The notes under the pieces are model-generated. The model had not been told where the DNA came from. It saw nothing but the letters and a program-made list of their open reading frames with translations, and did not search any database. The translations under genes were made by a program, and so were the position numbers. A stretch of DNA of 64,000 bases from Pedobacter sp. (GTDB lineage Bacteria > Bacteroidota > Bacteroidia > Sphingobacteriales > Sphingobacteriaceae): the NCBI GenBank assembly GCA_025351765.1, contig JANXVH010000098.1, forward strand, positions 1 to 64,000, in the 5' to 3' direction. This document shows positions 49,067 to 58,993 of the stretch, piece after piece; the first letter of the stretch is position 1, and every line of letters starts with the position of its first letter.

Positions 49067-51478
49067 ATGAATGAAGATAATATATTAATAGAAGATCAAT
49101 CAGGCGATTCTGAAAATAACGACAATCAGGGTTTTAAAGCATATTTAGATAAAATTGTTGCGAATTGGTTTCTATTTCTTATTGGAATTGCCCTTTGTAC
49201 TTTTCTTGCAGTTATTTATGCAAAATTTTCTCCAGTAGGCTACAAGATTGACGGTAAAATACTGGTTAAAGATGAAAAAAGTTCGTCATCTGGGGGGAAG
49301 GGTTTGGTTTCAGACATGGATTTGGGATCTCTGCTGGGCGGATCTAGTAGTGCTGAAAATGAAATTGAGATATTAAAGTCAAGAGCATTAATGACAAAAG
49401 TTGTTAAAGCATTAAACTTAAATATTACTCATGCCCAAAAAGGAAGATTACAGGCTCTGGAAGCTCCTGATGATTTAATTCCGTATACAGTCACAATGTT
49501 AACCCAAACTGATACGATTGAATCCAGATCTTATATCATAGATGAAATTTCTGATAAGTCAGTACACATTGTAAATACAGATGAGAAGATCGATTTAGTC
49601 GTCCCTTATGGCAGACCTATTAAACTTCCACAATTTACTATCAAACTTAATTTTAAATCAAATTATCACTTTGATTTTGGGTTACCATTTGTTTTGAATA
49701 TTCAGTCAGTTGATTCAAGAGTATCTGCGTTAATGGGGCATTTTGATGCAGAATTAACAAGTAAGCAAAGCACGGTAATTAGCGTGAGTTTCACATATTC
49801 TGTACCCAGTAAGGGAGAACAAATACTGCAGACTTTAATGGACTTCTACTTAAGAGATAATCTTGAAGACAAAAAGAGAATTGCCGACAGCACTCTACAT
49901 TTTATCGATGCGCAGCTTGCTGGAGTATCTGTTGATTTGAAAGGAATAGAGGCGCAGATAGAGAACTTTAAAGAGGACAACCAGCTTGCTGACATTCAAG
50001 CACAATCGGAGGCGTTAGTTTCTAATTCGTCAGAATATTTCAAGAAGCTAAATGAGGCTGAACTTCAGCTAAGTGTCTTACAAAGTATTTCTAGTTACAT
50101 TAATAACCCTAATAATAAGCGAATAATTCCGAGTTCATTAAGCGTCCAGGATCCTGCGTTTGGACAGTATTTAGTGATGTATAATCAACTTTTAATGCAA
50201 AGAGATCGAGATTTACTTTCCTTAACTGAGGAAAATCCTTTGATTAAAAACCTGGATGGTCAAATAGAAAATGCTCGTCAAAACGTCGTAAAAAGTTTTA
50301 ATACTTACCGTAATAATTTGTTACTAGCTAAGCAACAAATTTCAAAAGACAATGGGTTGATAAACAATGAAATACGTAAGGTTCCGAAAAAAGAAAGAGT
50401 GTTTTTGGATTTTACAAGACAACAAAACCTTCGTCAGCAGTTGTATATTTTTCTTTTGGAAAAGAGAGAAGAGACTGCAATAAGCAGGACTTCTACATTC
50501 AGTAGCTCACAAATAATCGATCAGGCTAAAAGTGCAGGCAATCCTTTCGCTCCAAAAAAAGGTTCGATATACATGATGGGCCTAATTGCAGGTATTCTTT
50601 TACCTATAGGTTTTCTGGCGCTTAAAGATATGTTAAATGTTCGCCTGCAAACCAAAGCTGATATACAAGCTGCAACGAAGTTGCCAGTAGTAGGGGAAAT
50701 TAGTCACAATGCGGATAATGCGAATTTGGTAATCGACAATAAGTCCCGATCAGTAATTTCCGAGCAGTTTAGAGGGTTAAGAACCAATTTACAGTTTATG
50801 CTTAAAAATGATCAGCCAAATGTTATAATGGTTACATCAAGCATGAGTGGTGAAGGTAAATCTTTTATCTCACTGAATCTGGCAAATGCTTTGGCAATTG
50901 GTAATAAAAAGGTTGTTCTGATTGAGCTTGATTTACGTAAACCTAAGTTGACATCGAATATAGGTATGGAGAACAAAAGTGGTTTCTCCAACTATGTTGC
51001 TTCTGGAAAATTGAGTATTCAAGATATAATTACACCTACAAAAATTCATGAAAATGTATCTCTGATTTCATCCGGTCCAATTCCACCAAATCCCGCGGAG
51101 CTTTTGATGGATAAGAAATTAGAAGAAATTATAAATTATCTAAAAGAGAGTTTTGATTACATAATTATTGATAGTGCGCCTGTAGGTTTGGTTTCGGACG
51201 CACTTTTAATTGAAAAGCTTGTCGATATCACGCTTTATATTACTAGGCAAAACGTCACGTTTAAATCGCAACTCTCAATAGTAAATGATCTTTATAAAGC
51301 TAAGAAATTGCGAAAGGTCTCATTAGTTGTAAATGATATTAGTTCTAGTACAGGGAATTATTACGGTTACGGTTATACCTACGGATATGGATATGGTTAC
51401 GGATATGGAGGATATGGAACATATGGTATGGAGGAAAAAGTACCGTTGATCCAAAGGATTTTTAAAAAATTTAGATAA
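49067..51478 (+). CDS. Wzc-like polysaccharide co-polymerase and tyrosine autokinase
   Basis: The 803-residue fused protein has a Wzz-type chain-length domain with membrane helices near 30-52 and about 500-520 and a periplasmic coiled coil between them. The cytoplasmic BY-kinase has Walker A SSMSGEGKS (Lys598), Walker A' VVLIELDLRKPKL and Walker B IIIDSAPVGLVSD. The tail after about residue 762 is a Tyr-Gly repeat rich in autophosphorylation sites. It controls polymer length and export with Wza. The CpsB-type phosphatase upstream probably reverses its phosphorylation. Confidence 0.95.
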   Translation: MNEDNILIEDQSGDSENNDNQGFKAYLDKIVANWFLFLIGIALCTFLAVIYAKFSPVGYKIDGKILVKDEKSSSSGGKGLVSDMDLGSLLGGSSSAENEIEILKSRALMTKVVKALNLNITHAQKGRLQALEAPDDLIPYTVTMLTQTDTIESRSYIIDEISDKSVHIVNTDEKIDLVVPYGRPIKLPQFTIKLNFKSNYHFDFGLPFVLNIQSVDSRVSALMGHFDAELTSKQSTVISVSFTYSVPSKGEQILQTLMDFYLRDNLEDKKRIADSTLHFIDAQLAGVSVDLKGIEAQIENFKEDNQLADIQAQSEALVSNSSEYFKKLNEAELQLSVLQSISSYINNPNNKRIIPSSLSVQDPAFGQYLVMYNQLLMQRDRDLLSLTEENPLIKNLDGQIENARQNVVKSFNTYRNNLLLAKQQISKDNGLINNEIRKVPKKERVFLDFTRQQNLRQQLYIFLLEKREETAISRTSTFSSSQIIDQAKSAGNPFAPKKGSIYMMGLIAGILLPIGFLALKDMLNVRLQTKADIQAATKLPVVGEISHNADNANLVIDNKSRSVISEQFRGLRTNLQFMLKNDQPNVIMVTSSMSGEGKSFISLNLANALAIGNKKVVLIELDLRKPKLTSNIGMENKSGFSNYVASGKLSIQDIITPTKIHENVSLISSGPIPPNPAELLMDKKLEEIINYLKESFDYIIIDSAPVGLVSDALLIEKLVDITLYITRQNVTFKSQLSIVNDLYKAKKLRKVSLVVNDISSSTGNYYGYGYTYGYGYGYGYGGYGTYGMEEKVPLIQRIFKKFR
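51360..51430 (+). repeat. Hexanucleotide Tyr-Gly codon repeat in the kinase tail
   Basis: TAC/TAT GGN codon pairs are repeated about ten times in the coding strand with small interruptions, encoding alternating Tyr and Gly. The DNA has a period of 6 with drifting third bases, so it could vary in length by slippage. Confidence 0.75.
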
Positions 51479-51547
51479 CCTTTTAAAGGGTCAGCATTTT
51501 CATTATTGTAGAAGTTGAGAATTGAATTCACTGCTTAATTGATATTT

Positions 51548-52531
51548 ATGGTTCATGATACTTCTGTTATAGTTTTAGCTCCAGTTAAAAATGAAGATTG
51601 GATTTTAGATATTTTTTTAAGCGTTACTTCTTTGTTCGCTGATCACATACTAATTGCGGATCAAGGTTCTACAGACAGAACAAAGGAAATTGCTTGCAAA
51701 TACTCAAAGGTAATTTATATCCATAATGATAAATCTGATTACGATGAGGACTATAGGCAACAGTTGCTCATCAACAAAGCAAGAGAAATATGTTCTGGTA
51801 AAAGGCTACTAATAGCAATAGATGCAGATGAGATAATTACTTCAGATTCTATTAATTCTATTGAATGGGAAACAATTTGTTCGCAGCTGCCTGGAACCCA
51901 GGTTTATTTTAAAAAGCCCGACGTACTCCCAGGTTTAAATGAAGTTTATGACTATTGTGACTATTTTCTTTTAGGTTTTGTGGATGATGGCAGAAAACAT
52001 GAAGGAACAAAATTTCATAGCCCAAGAGTTCCCTCATCTACTTTGAGATACAATTCGAATAGTATAAAGTTTATGCATCTCGCTTTAGCAAGAGAAAAGG
52101 AATATAATGCAAGGCAACGACTATACATGATATTAGAGAATATAAACAATTCTGATTCTTTACGTCTTCGATATAGGAAGTATTCTAGATTTATCCAAAA
52201 CTCCTTAAGACAAGACATAATTGGCTCTTTGCCTAGTGAATGGAGAACCTATTCAAATGGTACAGTTTTAGAAAATTTTAAGACTTCTGAGAATAATAGC
52301 TTCAATAAGCAGATTTTAGAGAATTTTCGGCTATATGGTAGCAGAAAATTTTGGTTTGAAGACATTTGGTATGTTAACTACACGCTCATAAGTACATTAA
52401 TTAGTGAACCAATTAATGTAGAAATAAGCTCACCTCCATTTTATATTAACGTTATTAGGAATTTTTTAATTCATATATATGGGATTGTATTAAAAATTCA
52501 ATTATTTATATCTAAAAAACTTAAGAAGTAA
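51548..52531 (+). CDS. Glycosyltransferase family 2
   Basis: The product has 327 residues from the ATG at 51548 (a TTG three codons earlier is possible). The GT-A fold shows APVKNEDWILDIFL, ADQGSTDRT for nucleotide-sugar binding, and IAIDADEI as the D-x-D-like metal motif. A hydrophobic C-terminal helix may hold it to the membrane. It is the first transferase of the locus and probably adds a sugar to the growing repeat unit. Acceptor and donor are unknown. Confidence 0.85.
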   Translation: MVHDTSVIVLAPVKNEDWILDIFLSVTSLFADHILIADQGSTDRTKEIACKYSKVIYIHNDKSDYDEDYRQQLLINKAREICSGKRLLIAIDADEIITSDSINSIEWETICSQLPGTQVYFKKPDVLPGLNEVYDYCDYFLLGFVDDGRKHEGTKFHSPRVPSSTLRYNSNSIKFMHLALAREKEYNARQRLYMILENINNSDSLRLRYRKYSRFIQNSLRQDIIGSLPSEWRTYSNGTVLENFKTSENNSFNKQILENFRLYGSRKFWFEDIWYVNYTLISTLISEPINVEISSPPFYINVIRNFLIHIYGIVLKIQLFISKKLKK

Positions 52532-54057
52532 TGTCTACCTCAGCAAGAATTATATCGGGCAGTGCCGCTTCTTGGATAAGAATCTTAATAAATTTGGTAA
52601 CTCAAATGGCTTTAGTTCCGATATATTTATCCTATTGGAATGTAAAAACTTACGGTATTTGGATAGCGACACAGGCCTTTATCAATATTGTTTCGATATT
52701 GGATTTAGGGCATCAGAATTTTTTAGGGTATGAATTTCTTAAGTTCGGTAGAGAAAGACGGAACGAATTGTCAGTACATCTCTGGTCGGGGGTGCTATTC
52801 GGATTTCTAGTAGGGCTCTTTCAGCTTGTATTGATCATTGGATTTATCTTTAGTGGTTTCTTGCCACTTTTGATTAGGGATATAGATAGTAGTCAAATTA
52901 GTGAGGTCGGATTAGTACTGTTTATTCAAGGCCTAGCTTGGTTAGTAAGCGGCAGCATTGGCGGGGTATTAGTTCGAGGACTTTACCCATTTGGTTATTT
53001 GCCACGAATGAGTTGGTGGGGGGTATGGGCATCAATTATCACAGCCCTTGCACCAGTTATTGCAGTAATAAATGGTGCTAACTTGTTAATAACCGGTATA
53101 GTGTTTGCGGCTGCCACGGTATTTTACAATATACCTCTATATGCCGATATTTTTAAACTTTTGAAAAGAGAGGAAATTTGGTTTTCTAAACCCAATTTCA
53201 AGATTGGGTTAAAAAATTTTTTAACTTCTCTTGCCCTGTCAGGAAAGGGATTGTTGGAGAATGTTAGACAACAAGGTGTACGGATCGTGCTTGCTCCTCT
53301 TTCTGGAGCAAGTGGGTTAGTAGCTTTTACCACGATGAGAACTGGAGCCAATATAGCTTTACAAGGGCTTGGGACTATCACAAGCCCAATGATGCCGGAA
53401 CTGATGAGGTTTCTTAATGAAAAAGATCAGGAGAAAACGGAAGCAGCATTTGGAACAGTTTGGTTAGTACTTGTCGCTTTTCTAGCGCCTGGAGTAGTTA
53501 TATTACAAGCGTTTATTGAGCCGTTGTATATCTTATGGACCAGGGGACATGTACCATATGACCCGACACTATTTGCAGTTCTTTCTTTGGGTGTTTTAGT
53601 TTATGCACTTGCTCAGCCTGCAATCGCAGTAGTTACAGGGAATAATATCTTAAGGCCTCAAATATTAATAGCAGGTTTGTCTGCTTTATTCGTTGTCGGA
53701 ATCATGTTTATTTTTGTCCCTAGAATAGGCATCCTAGGAGCAGGTTTTGCCTTACTAACAGCGGAAATTGTGGATACATTTCTTTATCGGCTTACGGCAA
53801 AAAAATGGTTGGTCGCAAATGGCCTTCTCTGGCCGAAAAAATCATCATCCATAGCTACGCTTTCTGTGTTTGTAGCAGCATTGGCATCGCTTGGAATGGG
53901 GGCATTTTATAGCTTTAAGTGGATAATTTTGATTTCGAGCATGCTACTAATGATTCTAAATATTTGGCGGTATTGGTCTAATTTACCGGATGTTGTTTCT
54001 ATAAAATTAAAACTCATGCTAGCGAAAGTTCCAGTTATCAAGAACGTTATTAAATAA
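52531..54057 (+). CDS. Wzx-like polysaccharide flippase
   Basis: The 508-residue protein has about 12-14 membrane helices with the polysaccharide-biosynthesis (MATE/MOP superfamily) layout. It starts SGSAASWIRILINLVTQMAL and has a central soluble loop with MRTGANIALQGLGTITSPMM. In Wzy-dependent pathways such proteins flip undecaprenyl-linked repeat units. The start codon overlaps the previous stop (TAATG). Together with the polymerase at 57380 it defines a Wzx/Wzy pathway. Confidence 0.9.
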   Translation: MSTSARIISGSAASWIRILINLVTQMALVPIYLSYWNVKTYGIWIATQAFINIVSILDLGHQNFLGYEFLKFGRERRNELSVHLWSGVLFGFLVGLFQLVLIIGFIFSGFLPLLIRDIDSSQISEVGLVLFIQGLAWLVSGSIGGVLVRGLYPFGYLPRMSWWGVWASIITALAPVIAVINGANLLITGIVFAAATVFYNIPLYADIFKLLKREEIWFSKPNFKIGLKNFLTSLALSGKGLLENVRQQGVRIVLAPLSGASGLVAFTTMRTGANIALQGLGTITSPMMPELMRFLNEKDQEKTEAAFGTVWLVLVAFLAPGVVILQAFIEPLYILWTRGHVPYDPTLFAVLSLGVLVYALAQPAIAVVTGNNILRPQILIAGLSALFVVGIMFIFVPRIGILGAGFALLTAEIVDTFLYRLTAKKWLVANGLLWPKKSSSIATLSVFVAALASLGMGAFYSFKWIILISSMLLMILNIWRYWSNLPDVVSIKLKLMLAKVPVIKNVIK

Positions 54058-54061
54058 AGTA

Positions 54062-55045
54062 ATGAATCCAAAAATCTCAATAATTACGATTGTCTACAAC
54101 GGATTACCATTTTTAAAAGAGTGCATTGAGTCTGTGTTGGTGCAAAACCATAGTGATTGGGAACTCCTAATTAGTGACGATGGTTCAAATGACGGTTCTC
54201 GTGAGTATATTGATTCATTAGATGACACTAGAATTCGTGTTTTTAAACAGGAAAAAAATCTAGGAATTTTTGGTAATTTGAACTTTTTGTTTAAAAATGC
54301 AAAATCAGAAATTAGTCAAATTCTATGTCAGGATGATTATTTTACCAGTCCCGATGCGTTAAAAACCATACTTGAGTATTGGGATTCTGCCTCAGAAAAT
54401 GTGGGCTTCGTAAGATTTAATCATCTAAATGAACGGACTAGAAACCTTGTTAGTTACGAGAAATCTGTAGTGCCAAAGCTGATAAAAGCCGGAGAGGCTG
54501 ATTTTTGGTTATTTGTATTTGGTAACATCCCAGGTAATTTGTCAAACGTTAGTCTCAAAACTGAAATTGTAGAAAAATGTGGTTGGTTCGATCAAAAGTT
54601 GCCATTTGCCGGTGACTTTGAATTTTGGTGTAGAGCTGCGAGATTATACGATATGGGAGTTGAGGGAAAGTTAGTTACACATGTAAGAAAACATGATAAA
54701 CAAGCTTCAGTTTATTTAAATTTTAATGGAGAACTTTTTGCCCAAAAGATTAAAGTAGTTAACGAAATTTACAGCAATATAAAAATTGTTACCCAATTCA
54801 AATCTCGTTTCAAATTACATGGGACATTAAATTACGATAGTTTGCAAAGGGACATTGCAATCAAAAGCTTAATAAAGGGAAACACTAACTATATGAAAGA
54901 GATTAATAAGTGGGCTGACTCTGCATTATATGTTGATGGGACATTTAATAGATGGATAATTTATTTCTTTTCTCTTGGAGGGCGCATTGGGCGAATTTCC
55001 AGTGCAAAAAAATTGGTGAAGATTTATAACAACACGAATTACTAA
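54062..55045 (+). CDS. Glycosyltransferase family 2
   Basis: The 327-residue protein has a GT-A domain: IITIVYNGLPFLKECIESVL, then WELLISDDGSNDGS and QILCQDDYFT carrying the D-x-D motif. It has no membrane helix except a weak hydrophobic stretch at the end. It adds a sugar to the lipid-linked repeat unit. Specificity cannot be read from the sequence. The next start overlaps its stop by one base (TAATG). Confidence 0.88.
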   Translation: MNPKISIITIVYNGLPFLKECIESVLVQNHSDWELLISDDGSNDGSREYIDSLDDTRIRVFKQEKNLGIFGNLNFLFKNAKSEISQILCQDDYFTSPDALKTILEYWDSASENVGFVRFNHLNERTRNLVSYEKSVVPKLIKAGEADFWLFVFGNIPGNLSNVSLKTEIVEKCGWFDQKLPFAGDFEFWCRAARLYDMGVEGKLVTHVRKHDKQASVYLNFNGELFAQKIKVVNEIYSNIKIVTQFKSRFKLHGTLNYDSLQRDIAIKSLIKGNTNYMKEINKWADSALYVDGTFNRWIIYFFSLGGRIGRISSAKKLVKIYNNTNY

Positions 55046-56205
55046 TGGAGAAATCTAGTTTGCCACGAATTCATTCAATGGACTCAATGAGAGGGTTGGC
55101 TTCTTTGCAAGTATTGTTGCATCATAGCTTATGTATCACTGTAGGATTCTATACGGCTTATATTGCTCCTAGTCCATCTGAAAATTCAATACTCATTGAT
55201 ACATTTACTTTTTCACCATTACATTTTCTTTGGGCAGGACACGAGGCTGTTATCTTTTTCTTTGTGATGAGCGGTTTTGTTCTATCGATTCCTTATTATA
55301 AGGAAAGAGGAGATAAATACCCTTCCTTCATAATTAAAAGAATATTTAGAATTTATCTCCCATATCTGATCGCGCTTGGAGTCGGTTTTCTATTGAATTC
55401 GATATACAACTCACATCCAAGAATACCAGAATTAAGTGAGTGGTTTAACGGAATTTTTGCAAGAGCTGTAACCCCTTCAGAATATGTTGATTTTGTGTTT
55501 TTTTTAAAGGGATATTTTCACAACGTCGTGACATCACTTTGGAGTTTACCTGTTGAAATTAAGTTATCTCTTTTAATTCCAATTATAACAATTCCATTAA
55601 GGAAATTGAATAGGAACATTTGTATTTTTTTTCCAATTTTTAATATGTTGATCTACCATTTTGGAAAGCGGTTAGGAATGGAATCGATTTGGCCCGATTT
55701 CACTCTATTTTACTATTTTACATTCTTCCTATTCGGAGCGGTATTGTCAAGATATTTTCAAGAAATAATGGCTATATTTAATAATTTCAGCCAGGTTGCC
55801 TTAGTGGTTATGTTGATTATCTCCATTCTATTTTACACATATAAATGGAATATCACGCTGCTGTCAAATCATTTATATATATATTTCCATAAAATTCCAG
55901 CAGATTATATGACTGCAGTAGCATCTCTTTTAATTTTGATATTAGGAATGACAACAAGGTTCAGTCGAATACTCAATACGAAATATCTGATTGGACTAGG
56001 ACGGATTTCATTTAGTCTATATCTCGTTCATCCTTTGATTATCGCATTCGTAGGCTTTACTTTAGGGCAAATTATACATGTTTATTATTTAGTACCTTTA
56101 GCTATTGTGTTATCATTAATAGCTTCTATTCCATTCCATTATTTGATTGAATCACCTTTGCAAAAATTAGGCAGAAAACTAGGAGAAAAATTAGTTAGAA
56201 TATGA
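55045..56205 (+). CDS. Acyltransferase family 3 (OafA-like)
   Basis: The 386-residue integral membrane protein has about ten helices. The family signature is at the start (SMDSMRGLASLQVLLHHSL, with RGLA and the catalytic His in the LHH step) and GHEAVIFFFVMSGFVL follows. Family members acetylate sugars of O-antigens or exopolysaccharides at the membrane. Its place inside the locus indicates O-acetylation of the polymer. The stop overlaps the next start (ATGA). Confidence 0.92.
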   Translation: MEKSSLPRIHSMDSMRGLASLQVLLHHSLCITVGFYTAYIAPSPSENSILIDTFTFSPLHFLWAGHEAVIFFFVMSGFVLSIPYYKERGDKYPSFIIKRIFRIYLPYLIALGVGFLLNSIYNSHPRIPELSEWFNGIFARAVTPSEYVDFVFFLKGYFHNVVTSLWSLPVEIKLSLLIPIITIPLRKLNRNICIFFPIFNMLIYHFGKRLGMESIWPDFTLFYYFTFFLFGAVLSRYFQEIMAIFNNFSQVALVVMLIISILFYTYKWNITLLSNHLYIYFHKIPADYMTAVASLLILILGMTTRFSRILNTKYLIGLGRISFSLYLVHPLIIAFVGFTLGQIIHVYYLVPLAIVLSLIASIPFHYLIESPLQKLGRKLGEKLVRI

Positions 56206-57368
56206 AGGTTACACAAGTATCAATTGGGCGTTTTCATCATTTTCATTTGGCTCGACAGTTGGAAAGACACAAGCTTCTTGAAGCCATTTGGACCGGCTAT
56301 CCTTTATTTAAGTTGAAAGATGAACAAGGCATTGACGAGACGAAAATTAAAACTTTTCCTTGGCTACAGGCACCTTACATGATGCGTGGTAAACTCGGCT
56401 TGGATAATTTCAAATGGCTAAATAAAGCATGGGAATATCAAGCATGCCAAACATTGGATAGACATGTTGCTAAACAAATTAAGGAAAGAACAATTCTAGT
56501 GGCTCTTTCTTCAGTTGGCTTAAATTCAGGAATTAGAACTCAAAAATTAGGGGGATTTTACATCTGTGATCGAGGGTCTTCTCATATTAAATTTCAAGAC
56601 AATGTTCTTACTGAGGAATATAAAAAATGGGGGTTTGTTTTCCCAGGGATAAATCCTAAGATTATTGAAAAAGAGGAGGCCGAATATCAAATAGCCAATA
56701 TTATTACTGTGCCTTCTGAGTATGTAAAGCAATCCTTTTTAAAAATGGGTATTTCTGAGTCAAAGATGAGGAAGGTTGTTTATGGCGCGCGTTTAGATAG
56801 GTTCAAAAAAGTTAGTGAGCCAGCGAATAATTCATTTCAAGTTTTATGGGTGGGTGGTGTTACTTTAAGAAAGGGATTTATGTATTTGCTCGAGGCATTT
56901 CAGACTTTCAAACATCCTCGAAAGAAGTTAGTTGTTATAGGCCAAACCTCGCCAGAAATTAAACAGCTTTTGACTGGGCAAAATCTAGCAGGAATAGAAT
57001 TTTTAGGCCAAATTCCTAATTCTGAATTGCCTTACATATATAGTTCTTCACATGTATTCGTGCTTCCGAGTGTAGAAGAAGGTTTGGCGATGGTTCAAGG
57101 AGAGGCTCTTGCTTGCGGATGTCCGGTAATTTCAACAAAAAATGCTGGTGCAGAAGATTTGTTTACCGATGGCATTGAAGGTTTCATAATCCCACCAAGA
57201 TCTGCAGATGCTATTTATGATAAATTAGCGGAATTAGCAGACATGCCTCAATTGCGACAAAGAATGTCAGAAAATGCTTTAAAGAAAGTTACATCACTTG
57301 GAGGCTGGAATTCCTACGGGGATTCTTTTGCGCAATTGGTTTCAGAAATTAATATGGGCAACTGGTAA
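56202..57368 (+). CDS. Glycosyltransferase family 4
   Basis: The 388-residue GT-B protein has a Rossmann-type C-terminal domain with LWVGGVTLRKGFMYLLEAF and the donor-binding VLPSVEEGLAMVQGEALACG, the E-x7-E motif of GT4 enzymes. No membrane helix is seen, so it acts at the inner face of the membrane on lipid-linked sugars. Confidence 0.9.
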   Translation: MKVTQVSIGRFHHFHLARQLERHKLLEAIWTGYPLFKLKDEQGIDETKIKTFPWLQAPYMMRGKLGLDNFKWLNKAWEYQACQTLDRHVAKQIKERTILVALSSVGLNSGIRTQKLGGFYICDRGSSHIKFQDNVLTEEYKKWGFVFPGINPKIIEKEEAEYQIANIITVPSEYVKQSFLKMGISESKMRKVVYGARLDRFKKVSEPANNSFQVLWVGGVTLRKGFMYLLEAFQTFKHPRKKLVVIGQTSPEIKQLLTGQNLAGIEFLGQIPNSELPYIYSSSHVFVLPSVEEGLAMVQGEALACGCPVISTKNAGAEDLFTDGIEGFIIPPRSADAIYDKLAELADMPQLRQRMSENALKKVTSLGGWNSYGDSFAQLVSEINMGNW

Positions 57369-57379
57369 CTGAACATAAT

Positions 57380-58993
57380 TTGAAATCAAAAAATTTGGAT
57401 TCTGGGTATAGTAGTTTAAAGAGTGGCGAAGACTTCCTATCGATCTTTTCAAAATGGTCATGGATAGCTCTTGGATTGTCTTCTTTCTTGCAATGTTTAT
57501 TTTGGCCTGACATTAATAATATTTTTGCTGTTTTTGTAGTACTAATTGCGTGGAAAATACTAACAACCTTTGTTTTAAAATACGACATTCTCAATAAATA
57601 CGCATTATCGAGCTTTATTATATTTGGTTATATATTCACTCAATTCTACATTCCGTTAGTATTCACTTTAACGGAAGGTAAACCGATTATATATAATTTG
57701 AAATTGCCTGTTGAAATATTTTTACACGGGCTGTTAGATGTAATCGTGGTTACAATTGTTCATATTTTATATAGAAATTTCAATAAGAAGATTAAGCTAG
57801 ATGGCCTGCAAAAACTATTGATAAAAGCCAATTTTTTTAAGGCTCCTAGCGATGCTCAAATATGGATAATGGGATTTATAGGTCTTTTTGCCATGCTATA
57901 CTCTACTTTCGGAGCTGAGAGAGGGCAAGAATTTACAGGTACTGGTAACAAATTTATATCTGGATTTATTCCTTTTGTATATACACCTTTTTATATCTTC
58001 TTTAAGAAACTGTTAGCGACCGGAAAATCAGAATTGCAAAAAAATGCAGTTATAAAGCTATCAATTTATACAGTCTTAATATTTGCATTAAGTATAATGA
58101 GAAATAGCCGTGGGGCTTTTATGTATGGATTTGCTGGGTTGGGTTATGGTTATTTATTGGGCTTATTTTTAAATTTTTATAAACCAAATTTTTTCACAAG
58201 GAAGAACTTAATAATCGGCGCTGTTGGGATTTGGTTAATTACGGGGCCGCTTGTTGACTTAGGAACAGCAATGGTATTAGCTCGAGCAAGCCGAGGTAGC
58301 GTTTCTGCAACAGAACTATTATCTGAGACATTGTCGATTTATAATCAAAAAGAACTGATTTATAAATTTAATGCAACTAAAGATTTAGATGTTGGGGATT
58401 GGGATGAAAGATATCTAAATAATCTTTTTCTTGCGAGGTTAAGTAATTTAAAGATAAGCGATGGTAGCTTGGTACAAGCCGAAAAGATCGGCGGCGTAAA
58501 TGAAGACTTTCAAAGTTATTCAGTTGATAGATTTTTTGCGACACTTCCACAGCCGGTCATAGACATCTTAGGCTTCAGCGTTAATAAGGATAAAGTGAAC
58601 TCCTATTCTTTTGGAGATGCACTTTATGATAAAGCAGGTGGATCTGATGCACTCGGTGGATTTAGGACTGGGCATATTGATGGAACAGGGATGGTTGCAT
58701 TTGGTTGGTGGTATTTAATAATTTTGGGAGTCGGGATTGTTCCTGCATTCTATCTTTTTGACTGCTTACAGCTTAGCGTGCAACGACAAATAGGAACAGT
58801 ACGAAGACGAATTAGTATGTTTAGTCTATGTGGGCTACTATCTCTTATTTCTATGTTTAGCTTTTTGGTAAATGAAAGCGTAGTCAACATTTATATATAC
58901 GTTTTGAGGGGTTGGATACAAATGGTTTTTTTATATTTTGTTGTCTATTATATTTCATCATGGTTTAGTAGTTCTATTAATAAAAATAGTTGA
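57380..58993 (+). CDS. Wzy-like O-antigen/exopolysaccharide polymerase candidate
   Basis: The 537-residue protein has a hydrophilic N-terminal stretch, about ten membrane helices and a large extracytoplasmic loop (about 310-440, e.g. DFQSYSVDRFFATLPQ). Wzy proteins share topology rather than sequence, so identification rests on the large loop, the place in the locus between transferases, and the presence of Wzx and Wzc. The start is TTG (57380). No in-frame ATG occurs in the first 150 codons that would keep the first helices. Confidence 0.72.
   Translation: MKSKNLDSGYSSLKSGEDFLSIFSKWSWIALGLSSFLQCLFWPDINNIFAVFVVLIAWKILTTFVLKYDILNKYALSSFIIFGYIFTQFYIPLVFTLTEGKPIIYNLKLPVEIFLHGLLDVIVVTIVHILYRNFNKKIKLDGLQKLLIKANFFKAPSDAQIWIMGFIGLFAMLYSTFGAERGQEFTGTGNKFISGFIPFVYTPFYIFFKKLLATGKSELQKNAVIKLSIYTVLIFALSIMRNSRGAFMYGFAGLGYGYLLGLFLNFYKPNFFTRKNLIIGAVGIWLITGPLVDLGTAMVLARASRGSVSATELLSETLSIYNQKELIYKFNATKDLDVGDWDERYLNNLFLARLSNLKISDGSLVQAEKIGGVNEDFQSYSVDRFFATLPQPVIDILGFSVNKDKVNSYSFGDALYDKAGGSDALGGFRTGHIDGTGMVAFGWWYLIILGVGIVPAFYLFDCLQLSVQRQIGTVRRRISMFSLCGLLSLISMFSFLVNESVVNIYIYVLRGWIQMVFLYFVVYYISSWFSSSINKNS

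Noticed and set aside
51360..51430. Possible CRISPR or intergenic tandem repeat
   Set aside because: It is inside the coding region of the autokinase and encodes its tyrosine tail.
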